Source: Membranipora membranacea (Eukaryota; Bryozoa; Gymnolaemata; Cheilostomatida; Membraniporidae). Taken from it: DNA of 64,000 bases. The DNA is taken from positions 7,254,001 to 7,318,000 of the forward strand of contig OU612073.1 of assembly GCA_914767715.1 (NCBI GenBank), given 5' to 3'. The notes beneath the pieces were generated by a model that was not told the DNA's origin, did no database searches, and was given only the letters and a program-made list of their open reading frames with translations. Below, piece by piece: positions 39,201 to 49,405 of this stretch. The number at the start of each line of letters is the position of its first letter. The first letter of the stretch is position 1. Both the position numbers and the translations under genes were made by a program.

Positions 39201-42200
39201 TTTCCTGACACACCTGTTGATGTCACAGGCTATTAACTTAGGCTTTAATATGTCACATGAATATATTGAGTGCTTGGTCTTCTTCAGTTCATCACAGCGT
39301 GACTAGTGTTCTGCAGCATCATAAGCCGCAACCATAGCGTTTACTCTGTACACTTTTGAGTTGTCTTCTGTTTGAAGGTAAACCTCACCACTATAGCCCA
39401 TATGGTTAATACTTCGATTCCCTAAACAGGAACCAAATATATGAAATGAAAATGAAGTGTAACCCTGATAAGAATTGACTAGCTCTCCCACATGGCATTA
39501 ATCGAGAACTTGGCACACAAGGATTGTATAAGAGAAGAATCTGATCCCCAGCTTTCCCACTATAAGGATGGCGTTCTCATTCCTCCGCCAAGACTTCCCT
39601 GTTGATAAAAGCTCCCTGTGTACTCCTAGCTAAGACTAAGACCATAGCATATTGTCGGTCTTGTAGGTGTTCAGAGTGAGCAAGGAGAAGATGCCAATAA
39701 GAAAATGAAGGATAAATCAAACTACAGAGCATTGACAGCGTTTGTTGGTCCTGATGATAGAATAGAACATCTCACTGCTGATCTTTTCCCTGCTGACGAG
39801 CCGGTGAGTTGTCTCTAACATAATATATACATATATAATAGGCATCTGTTGTGAAGCAAACCAGGCAGAAGGTTGTGGGTTCTATATTTGGAACAATTCA
39901 CCGAGTTTCACAGTACACAACAGTGCTAACTAAATTGGATACAATATTGTACTATTATTTATGACAGGGAACATGGCGATAATTGGATAGGCCTTGTGCA
40001 GAGTAAGAACAGGAACATCCCTTTTCTAGCAGATTAATATACTTACAAGTGGCCATAATTTGTGAAATTTTTCATAACTACAATGATAAAGGCATGCCTG
40101 AGTGATAGTGGTCTATCAGAATAACAACATCTACAGCCTGTATAATGCGGACCACATTTTGATATTAGCCTCAAATGTATGAGTCAATGTTGTTCTCCAC
40201 TCTGTAAGCTATTATTGAGTGCAGGTGTACCCAAGTTAAAAGGTATACACAACAGTGTGAACACTACTAGAGAAACTAATTGTGTACTAAATTAATAGAG
40301 AGTTTGTATAGTGCAATATGGATTGTTGGCTGAAAAGCGGGACTGGCACTCACTAACTACACAGCTTTACCTATGGCGTAATTACTCAAGGATATGGTTA
40401 TACAACGTGATATAGTTTTCATCTTGCATAAGTTGTTTTCTTGAACTCCTCTTTCAATCCAAAATCAAATAACATTAGTTGAAAGTCCAACCTCCTAATA
40501 AATGGTCTAACTTCAAAACTCAACTACAATTTGAGTACAGTTGATTAGCGTTTTCAAAACACGAACTTGCAGCACGTCCATGAAAACTTCTCTTTAAAGT
40601 TTACACAGAGGACATAGGCGATAGGAAATTGTGGGTCGAACCTGATTTGACCAAGGAGCTAGTCCTTGATTTGACAATATCACTTGGGGGGGGGGCTTGT
40701 TATTGGTAAAGTACATTCAACCCCCTGTTAGGGTACTGTAATTAAGTGCTATTGCTTCATTCAGTAAATTTTGCTGTATCATACTTTTCTATTTACTAAG
40801 TCAATCAATGGAAAACAATAAGCCTATATACCAATTCAATATTTATCAGTAGCTTGGCGATAACAACATAATATCATGTGATTTTTAGTCATATAATCTA
40901 TTATGTTAGAATTCCTTTCTTGATTCATATGCACTCCGCACCCTAGAATATTCTTTGGTAGTTATATAAAGCAATTCTCCGGGTGAATAAGTGGGACATC
41001 TGGGACTTCTGCCACAACAAATTCCAGCAGGATTTGAACAAAATTAATTTTGCTGTTTGCCATCAGCTTCTAAATGATTCCATGAATATATTGTCTACTT
41101 GTAACAGTGACTTTGTCAAACTCAAAGCTTTCGTGTCCGTATTTACAATAAAGTGGCGGTAATTTCTCATCAACCAAAGGACATTGCCTTACGCTCTATC
41201 CTGATATAAACTACTGGTTTTGTAAAAGTTATTATGACAACAATTCAGTAATTTATTCGCAAAGACAAAAATGGTTGACTGTAGGACTTTCAACTATTTT
41301 CCCACATGGCACAGGAGGATGTGACATAAGCAAGTTTTTAATTTACTTGATTAAAATTATATTTCGCAACACCCCCAGAATCCGGGAACCAGCTGTTGCA
41401 GCTTGATTGGTTTGTTGAACTGGTCTTGGTCTGATCTTTGTTGGACCAAGGAGTTGTCTTTAACTCCTTGGTTGGAATGACCTTTGGAATTAGGATTATA
41501 AAACCCATTTACATAACTTGCCTTATACTCAATTTACTAGTCTTCATATTCCTGTCATCCGTGCCCATTTTATAATTAATCATCATATCACAGAGTAGGG
41601 TATATCCTGTTTAGTTTTAGAAAGGAGTGCTCCTGGTTTTAGTGCTCAAACTCTGCCCTGATTGCTAATTGTAGCATTTCATAATTGACTGGTTCATGAA
41701 GGATTGCCGCCATCTAACAACCCAGCAGAGTTTGAGCACTAATCCTTGCAGCTGTGATAATGTGAATGAATGTGTATGGAAAAATTAAGCCCCCACCCCT
41801 ATTTAGTTGAGGAAATGTCAATATTGATGACCTTGGAGATTGGAAGCTATAATTCTTATCAGCTCAGAGGTGTCTGTAAACTTTGCACACCCTTTTCACG
41901 CAACCAAAGGATGGCTTAGAGCAAATAATTTCAAGGACAATTAACCTTATCATAATTGTAACCGGCGTTCATATCTTATCATCTGGGCATGTGCGACCAG
42001 TGTCCAATAACAAAAGTTTGATCTCACAACCTGGGAGCTCTTCAACCCTTGCTTCAACTTTAATCAAGAACAGAGTACCAATGAGAATACATCTTACATG
42101 TTGACTGTTGTCACAAGATAAACGCTGCAGTTATCATCTCAGCTTGTTACATATTACGACATATTTCTAGGGTCAATGATAACAAACTATTTGTGGGGTA

Positions 42201-45200
42201 GTGGAAAGTTCTATTAGAAGGAAGGTTGTTGATAGAAGCTTGATGATGAAATGGTGGAATATTCTAGAACAACGTCAAAACAATGATTAGGCTCTACTAC
42301 ATTGTAATCAACAATTTAAGATGAGTGATAAATTTATAGCGATTGCCAATATCAATTAATCCCCCCACAGTGGGACCAACACCAAGGGGTAAGCGCATGA
42401 CCAGCAAATGGAATACTTGTATATTCCACTGCTGTTATGTCATATGATGACTAGTAAGAGTAGTTGGGTTCCTTGTCTTGTCTTATCTTTGAGTAGGGAC
42501 TGGCCGAGGTAACTCAGTGAATCAACCTGGGTTCAGTTCTCAGAGACCCATGGAACTCAGGCTGAGTTTGTTGTAACTGGAAGTTACCCTCTTACTCACT
42601 ATCACTTGTATATAATTACACAGAACCATGTGACAGCAGAACATCCTGTAGTCGAGGACTTAAAATCAACTTTGCTGACAAGAATGAACTAATCATCAGT
42701 ACAAAACATCCCTCGCCACCATTTACATCCTGTATAATTTCCATAGCTTGGGGTTAGAGGGAGGGAGGGAGGGAGGGTCACATCAAGGGGGGAACACCCT
42801 CCCTGATGTGTCTAATGCTCATCCCCTTGTTGTTGATTTGCCTTTGTGGTATGACAACAAAGAAGGATCATTGAGGTTGACTTTAGCACTGTGTGCGATA
42901 TTATAACATCATGGCTGCTCCTCATACTCAATACCCCCATACATCCTACCCCTATGTATTTGTGAAACAGACTTCTAAAGTCCTTCACCTAATCATTGTT
43001 ACGTAAATATGGAAAAATGATTCTTTATTGTGTAATATGTTTGTGACCTATCAATGATTTCTGACAAAGCTCTACTGAAGTCTGTCCCCCACGGAAGAAG
43101 AAAACTATCGCTCATGTCATTGTACAAGCCTTACATAATTTGCATTTTGAACCTCCATGTTGGCCTCCATTACAGGTTTTGTTGACCGGACTTCATACAT
43201 GTGGTAACTTAGCTGTCAGCATGGCAAAGCTTTTTCTCAGAAGTGACAGCTGTAAGGCGATGGTTAATGTTGGTTGCTGCTATCATCAAGTCGATGAGAT
43301 GTTCTGCAAAAACCCCTACGAAACATCAAACGAAGGTACAGTCTATAAGTTTGATTTAAAGTTCACATGTGGCATGATTTTGAGATTGAGCCATATAAGA
43401 TTTTTATCAGAGGTATTTTGTAAATTTCAATGAGGCCTTTGAGTAATTGATTATTACTAATGGCTGGTTCACATTGTCCCAGATGACACTGGGATGCCAT
43501 CCCAGATGCTTATCCCAGATGGTCCCAGTCTTATGTTCACATTATAAAATTCATACCAGGCTAGCGGTTAGGTTTTTGTCTGGGATAGTGCTGGGATGAT
43601 GTGCACATTGTTTAGGATCGTCCCAGATCGACCCAGATGATCCCAGATCATCCAAATGTCTGGTTCACATAGAACCCAGATGCAAAATGAGTCTGGGACA
43701 GCATCGGGAAAGTTTGACGCTTACGAACTTTCCAGATACTGTCCCAGACGGACCAGACAGTCTGGGATTGCGTCATTTTCATGTTCACATTGACTGGGAT
43801 GGCTATCTGGGATGGTCGTCTGGGACAATGTGAACCAGCCATTAGGTAGTTCAAAAGCAACCAGTAGTACCACCAACTGAGTATTTAGTATCTTTGGATT
43901 GGCTATGTGAACATATTGGGCCTATTCTTGAGCAATATTTGCAATGTTTCGCAATATTAATGAGTCATGCTGCAGTAACACAAATATTTCACAATACTTC
44001 TCAATTGTTTCAATTTGACCATCAATCACCAATATCAAACACATGCTACTGAAAAGTTATGGTGAGGGTTTCAAGATCCATGCGTAGTCTCAAATGAGCT
44101 GGTGGATAAGTTCATGGCTGTTCTTCTGAGTGCATTTATAGCAGTCAATGTATCCATAACTGTGCCACGAGTTAGTTCTGTTTGATTATGGGTCTTTTCT
44201 TGAGTTTTGCGGCTCTCTCACTAAACCCCCTCAAGCACTGCAAGTAAAATATGCCTACACTGCCCACTTGCCCTCATGCTATCATTCTTTTGTAGATGAT
44301 GATGATGTTGTCCCACATTTCCCAATGTGTTCTCTACTCAAAGACAAAAAGTTCTGGTTGGGGAGAAACTGTCGTATGTTGTCCATGCAGGCGATGGAAA
44401 AGTCTGCCACTCTGGGTATTGGTGGGGTAAGTTATGTGAATTGACTTACGCTACACCCTGGCTACTGGACTTACAGTAAAGCTGCAGGCGCCCTAACTTT
44501 TTACACCAAAAAGATAAGTAAGAAAAACCCAGCTTCAGCTGTAATACCAGTACATTCGCCATATTATTTGGCTTTTCATGAAGTGGAACTTAGAGATTGA
44601 ATCCTTACTGCACACCATAAGTCAAATGCAATTGTTGAAGAATGAGTTGACTGATGGGCCTGGATAGGCACAACCCAGCTATCTGTCATCAATGAAAATT
44701 TCTCATTATCTAAATTCTGCACAAACCAAGTTTTTTTTTTTTCGTGGGTTTCTTAGTATACATGACTCGGATCATATGGCTGTGCGAAAAAAATGATAGC
44801 TGCGTTGAGTTTATCTACATGTTTTTTATTACACCCACTTCCTGATCAATAGCTGGTGGACTTGGTATGTTGAGCCAACAAATAAATTGAAAATGACATG
44901 GACCAGATTTTATTTATGAATGCCACCTGTATGCTGGTTTCATGTTTAGTAGTTCCTCAATTCCTATCCATCTAGGTATGTCAAATAATAATGTATTCAA
45001 GATAGGTGGTGGCTCAGTTGGTCCTACAGCAAGCAATTGTTAGCAAGCAACTGTTGTAGTTCGTGGGTTTGAATCCCACTGCAGTCCATCAAGTACTGGG
45101 TTGACCCCCCAGGTGAGTTCCGACCTGCCTGCAAACAGAGAGCAACCTGGCGCAGGCGTGCAGCCTCACTCGTAAGGCAACAATTATTTTGCCACCCATG

Positions 45201-46872
45201 ATCGGGATGTGGCGTGTGATATGATCATGTGATTTTAATCAACCTTAGTCAATATTGATGAGCTCTCAATCATTCCAATTCTATTCTAGGGACTGGATAT
45301 CACGTTATACTGGAGGGCTCTACTACAAAAAATCCTTCTCGACATTCATGGATATTGGAGGAAGGATTGGATTGTCGGAAAAATATCAAACAAGTGTGCT
45401 AATTTTCATGAATATGTACGGAAAGCCATGAAGAAGCTTAAAGTTGAGACACAGGTTAAGAGCATTGCGATAATAATTCTTATACTGTGGGGTCTTAAAA
45501 TAAGAATGATCGTTGCCTTACTAAAGCAATTATCACTATCACATCGCTCAATATTATCGCTCACTTGGTCTTTCAATTAGTTCCCAAAGTCCTCACTCAG
45601 AATGTATATAGTTCAATCAACGACTGAGCAATTTGTGAGCGAGACCCTAGCCCACTAACTGAGTGACCTATCAGATAGCAATTTTCGGCTGTTTTTCATT
45701 GATAGGACCCTCTGGTTGGATGTTATTGTTTCAAATGTTGGCACAGTTTGGGAATCTAGGAACTTTCCCACAACAATAATTGATGTACTCCTTGCATCGT
45801 ATTGCTGGTAACCTATACTTGGCCCGTAACCACCTCCTGTCCCTTTATTATAAGCTGCAAAAAATGTGACAGCGATATAATGTTATTCATCTATGCAAAA
45901 CAAAACAGGAATTTAAATTGATGGCCATAGCAAGCTTGATTCTGTGTTGGGTGACACAGCTTACTCATACCATAAGTTTTGTTCTGTTCATTATTTTCAG
46001 CTCACTGACGTGCAGATAACAGAATACCTGCAGCAGTATGACAAGTCTAGGTATCAGATGGCCATGTTCTTCCAGCTCAGAATAGCTCTCAGTCCAGCTA
46101 TAGAAGCCATAATCTTACTTGATCGATGCCTTTACTTACTAGAGCAGGTATGCAGGCATTTCTACGGTCAATTAATCTTCCAAATCCTGCCGGCAATAAA
46201 ATGGAAAATATTTCATCTGAACTCTTTGTTTAACTTCCTGCAAATGCCAACTCATAGAGCAACAACATCTGACAAGTGCCAAATGCTGGGAGAGCCTATT
46301 CTCGTCATAGACTAGGATGGGAGCCTAGTCACCCAACATTTTATTTATTTATAGCCTGTGACAAGGCTCCATTGCTGGGCCGTAATCATTCATATAATAA
46401 AGGATCTGAGATTTATTTACAGTGCTTGTATTGTTGTTGGCTTCAAAAAGATTTGTGCCAAATTGCTAATAAGAATTCTTACCGACGAAGAGAGGTTGGA
46501 AATACCTCCATAAATATCTTATTTTTAACTCGAAAGTGACAGTTAAAAATTTTTTTGATTTTTTTGTCATTAGTTCAAGTAAAGCTCTTCGATGTCCAGA
46601 GTACAGTGGGTGCTATAATGATTAAATTTGGCTGTGATACAAAAGTCACGGAGGCGTTGTAGTGAAAAATTTGGTTTCATCGTCGACTTGAGGAGAAACT
46701 TACTCCTTAGTTAATTTCTCGAAAGATTCTAGGAGAAGGGTACTCCTGTATGTCATTTGGCAACATGTTACTTTGTTAAATGTTTCAGGAGACAACCGAT
46801 GTCGTTATGGTGCAGAAACTCTTTGATGCTGTCCAGTCCCCAAGATGTTATGCGGTAATAGCAACCAAATGA
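36257..46872 (+). CDS. METTL25: Methyltransferase-like protein 25
   Basis: Twelve exons join in frame to about 548 residues: 36257-36388, 36814-36900, 37096-37314, 37565-37690, 38205-38329, 38975-39108, 39667-39803, 43176-43335, 44296-44426, 45290-45454, 46001-46147, 46789-46872. A Rossmann SAM-binding motif I is clear (VVDLGSGKGYLSSTLAL), followed by the acidic strand-2 end VIGIDS. Family-specific stretches follow: LLTGLHTCGNLA, VNVGCCYH, FPMCSLLKDKKF with GRNCRM, ITLYWRALLQKILLDIHGYW, VGKISNKC, and ALSPAIEAIILLDRCLYLLE. The C-terminus is KLFDAVQSPRCYAVIATK. These match METTL25 better than its paralogue METTL25B. Substrate is not established. A basic helix (SRRQAARHRRKQR) sits between motif I and the later motifs. 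Intron 7 (39804-43175) is 3.4 kb and holds repeats. The start ATG at 36257 gives a plausible N-terminus (MYKREELIAQ). Confidence 0.92.
36440..36490. repeat. Partial copy of the 11850 MITE family
   Basis: TTTGATCCAATTTGCCTGTA, then TTTGAAGTTGTTTCCCCC, matches one arm of the element at 11850-11988; located in METTL25 intron 1. Confidence 0.5.
38354..38410. repeat. Partial copy of the 11850 MITE family
   Basis: CTAGTTTGATCCAATTTGTC, then TTTGAGTTGTTTCCCC, in METTL25 intron 5; diverged arm of the same family. Confidence 0.5.
41639..41742. repeat. 104-base foldback repeat in METTL25 intron 7
   Basis: Perfect 18-base ends, TTAGTGCTCAAACTCTGC and its inverse, around a 68-base centre. Confidence 0.75.
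42759..42777 (+). other. G-quadruplex motif
   Basis: Five GGG tracts separated by single A residues, followed by GTCA. It sits on the transcribed (mRNA-sense) strand of METTL25 intron 7. Confidence 0.7.
43458..43844. mobile_element. MITE with perfect TIRs, METTL25 intron 8
   Basis: TAATGGCTGGTTCACATTGT at the left is exactly inverted at the right end. Inside, CTGGGA/TCCCAG motifs are repeated many times in both orientations. The flanking TA fits a Tc1/mariner-type duplication. No coding capacity. Confidence 0.8.
45003..45245 (+). repeat. SINE, copy 2 (METTL25 intron)
   Basis: Plus-strand copy with a tRNA-like head (GTGGCTCAGTTGGT and GGGTTTGAATCCC), a loose variable region, then the core CGACCTGCCTGCAAACAGAG shared with the other two copies. 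It lies in intron 9 of METTL25. Confidence 0.75.
45567..45695. repeat. Dispersed repeat, copy A (METTL25 intron)
   Basis: GGTCTTTCAATTAG, then CTCACTCAGAATGTATATAG, then GTGAGCGAGACCCTAG; the same order of blocks is found at 60200-60330. Confidence 0.6.
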
Positions 46873-47857
46873 ATATATAGTCAGGAAGGCATGTGACAAT
46901 GGTGCAGATGTTTACAGCACCAGTCAGTGCTCCCTAGAGGCAAACAACAACAGATCTTGTGAAGTCTGACTGCAAAACCCAACTGTCTCTCCAGACATGG
47001 ACAATGAGGATTATGAGTGCTGACTTGTTTGACTTTGTGTCATGTCTATGGTTAAAAATCTATTAGTAATGAATACCACTGAGCACCCACTTCCCACATC
47101 ACCACTACTACTCAGTCCCATGCCGTCAAGTTGTGCTCATTATATATTGAGATCAATACTCAATATTGCACAAGCTGCATGGTACTACTGCCTGGTTTGT
47201 GTTTAACCACTAGAAGTGGTAGATCAAAGTTAGAGGACATGTCTCTTTTTTTTAAATGATGATATGAAGTATCAGTTTTTTCAGATACCATGACACCATG
47301 TTTCATTGTAAGAATTTTGATGTTCTGCTGTCAGATCTAGTCCATACATTTTTAATGTACTCTCATCAACGAAAGAAATCACAAAAACAGGACAGAATGA
47401 ACTGTTGTGCATACTATGCATCTTGTAGTATTCTAGGTTACTCATTATTTATGATGATAAGGGGGATTAGTGACAATGTCATCTTTCATTCATTTGCAAG
47501 AATTGAACAGTAGTGTGGGTTTTTGGATTTTTATTGAGTTTTTATTCTAAACAGCAGTTGATTCACAGAAAAACTGATCTCAAGCTGTCATCCAGAAGTT
47601 TTTCATAAGGTTGAGCGGCCATACCAATCAAATGCATCTCTCTCCACAATTATATCAGCAACAAAAGCATAGAAACAAAATATAGTGTGCTGATTGATCA
47701 CAACTTTATAAACTTGTAGAAAATGCAGATATGACCAAAGAAGTAAAAAAAATGTATATGGCCGAAGTTTCTTGTTCAGCGTATTTAGCTGTTTTTTGTT
47801 GCGGTTTAGTGACACAGGTTTAAGTACTGCTGATTGTTTTGACATGTGGATAGAGAT
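46873..47857. other. Convergent 3' region between METTL25 and ferritin
   Basis: Holds both 3' UTRs. Ferritin poly(A) signals are annotated; no clear AATAAA for METTL25 was found. A 71-codon plus-strand ORF at 47298-47513 has no recognisable content. Confidence 0.4.
47530..47546 (-). terminator. Poly(A) signals of ferritin gene
   Basis: Two AATAAA hexamers on the minus strand, at 47541-47546 and 47530-47535, about 310-330 bases after the ferritin stop. Confidence 0.5.
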
Positions 47858-49272
47858 TTAGTTGATGGAGTGCTTGTTGAACTGGTACTCTCCGAGTCCA
47901 GGTCCAACTCTCTTCAGGTTGGTGATATGCTTGGCGATGTCACTGATAGCCTCAACCTATAAGAGATAATATATAATATCAGGTTATGATTTGGTGTTTT
48001 TGGCAGTCATTTCTTCTGATTGTCCTATCTACGACTCAACAGGGACTAATGTTCAAAAATCCTTGTTCAAGATAGCTTATGCTTCATAGATTGGGGCATG
48101 CAGAACAACTATTTGGCGTAAATCATAATATCACTGGCTCAGTCCAGTCATGACCACACCGATCGGGATAGTAAGATACTATACGTTGTGCAGTGTTTAA
48201 GTCAATGTAAATGGCTAGTATTAGTTGGACTTGCCTGTTCAGTAAGGTAGTTGGCTTCAATGAAGTCACACATCTGAGCATCACCATGAGAGTCGGCTGT
48301 CTTGTGAAGGTCAAGCAGGGCTTGGTTCACATTCTTCTCGAGCTCCAGTGCTGACTGCATGGCCTGCAATCCAGTTCCCCAGTCACTTTTCTCAGGGGCC
48401 TGTAATGGCAAACATCATCAATCATGATATATGGCTATGACCACTAAAGCTATTTCAAGGAATAATAGCCTGTTATAATATCCTCATTGCAATATGATAT
48501 AGAATAAGTTTTCAGTCAGTGTCCAGTGTATGAAAAATCAATAACAAGAGCTGAGGAAGAATAGAATTAATCACAGCCGGGCACTATTTTCAAAATGGCG
48601 ACATTTGCACCTATTCACGAAGATTGTGAAATCAGCATGCCAATGTGGCTTTAAGAGCGCTGCGTTTTACTCATCACAATTTTTATTTCTAACTAGTAGA
48701 ATAACTTTCGCTAACAATTACGGTGGTGTGGAACAATCGGTTCAAGCAAAACTTTGCAAGAACGACCAACTTATCACAGTTATAATTGTGTTAGCTTACC
48801 TGGATTGCCTTAAGCACAATGCGGCCACCTCTTTGGTTCTGGTACTTCATGAGCTTCTCAGCATGCTCACGCTCTTCCTCAGAAGCCTTTCTGAAGTAGG
48901 AGGCAAAGTTGTCCAGAGCAACATCATCTCTGTCCATATGGAAAGCCTGAATAGAGTGAATAAGATTATTTATTAAATGGTTAGTTGAACATCAGATCAG
49001 AGAGGTTCATTAACATTGGATATAGGAAGCATAAGCAGTTGTTTGCAAGTCCAATTGATAACAGAGCACAGCCAGAGACTGACAGCTCAACTTCTTTGTT
49101 CTATAAAATTGATGGTTTTCACAATATATAATAATAATGTTTCCACTTTCTATCTATTTTCAGTCTCACTCACCATTGATTGGTAGGCATAGCTTGCGTA
49201 GAGCTCCAGATTAATCTGTTTGTTCACGGCAGCCTCGCTGTCCTCATGATAGTTCTGTCTGACCATAGACAT
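47858..49272 (-). CDS. Ferritin, H-type ferroxidase subunit
   Basis: Ferritin forms a 24-subunit cage that oxidises and stores iron. Four exons, 49272-49174, 48946-48800, 48399-48235 and 47956-47858, each begin and end in phase 0 and total 169 residues, the normal size. The start [13 protein letters not shown] is typical, and the absence of a leader suggests a cytosolic protein. Ferroxidase residues appear intact: Glu and Tyr in LELYASYAY, the Glu-x-x-His pair in [10 protein letters not shown], Glu in [12 protein letters not shown], and Gln in EANYLTEQ. The end is [20 protein letters not shown]. Exon 3 is followed by a GC rather than GT donor. An iron-responsive element and a TATA box lie upstream. 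AATAAA on this strand at 47541-47546 and 47530-47535 gives a 3' UTR of about 0.3 kb. The gene converges with METTL25. Confidence 0.96.
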
Positions 49273-49331
49273 GATGGCAGTTTGAAATCAGTTCTTCTGT
49301 GAATAAAAGCTGGAAAAATTGCAAAGAATTG

Positions 49332-49356
49332 CCTGTACGTTCACTGACGCAGCAAG
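49332..49356 (-). promoter_or_regulatory. Iron-responsive element in ferritin 5' leader
   Basis: On the minus strand a hairpin has the six-base loop CAGTGA, a five-pair upper stem (TGCGT with ACGTA, one G-U pair), an unpaired C directly below it, then a lower stem (CTTG with CAGG). A further ATTG/CAAT pairing lies just outside these bounds. This is the canonical C-bulge IRE bound by iron regulatory proteins to block ferritin translation when iron is low. It ends about 60 bases before the ferritin ATG and about 42 bases downstream of a TATA box, so it would lie close to the mRNA cap, as required for translational block. Confidence 0.88.
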
Positions 49357-49397
49357 ACAATATCAAGCAGTATGGTTAGCAAGAGTCAATGGCGTAT

Positions 49398-49405
49398 TAT
49401 TTATA
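49398..49405 (-). promoter_or_regulatory. TATA box of ferritin gene
   Basis: TATAAATA on the minus strand, 126 bases before the start codon. Initiation about 30 bases downstream (near 49370) would give a leader of roughly 100 bases that includes the whole IRE. Confidence 0.55.

Larger units (their letters stand above)
39804..43175. other. METTL25 intron 7, repeat-rich
   Basis: A 3.4-kb intron, the longest found here. It includes a G run near 40686-40694, a foldback repeat (41639-41742) and a G-quadruplex motif (42759-42777). No coding exon recognised; flanking exons join directly in frame. Confidence 0.6.

Noticed and set aside
45003-45080. Possible tRNA gene
   Set aside because: A and B boxes are present, but the intervening part does not form a proper anticodon arm and the sequence runs into a SINE core shared with two other loci.
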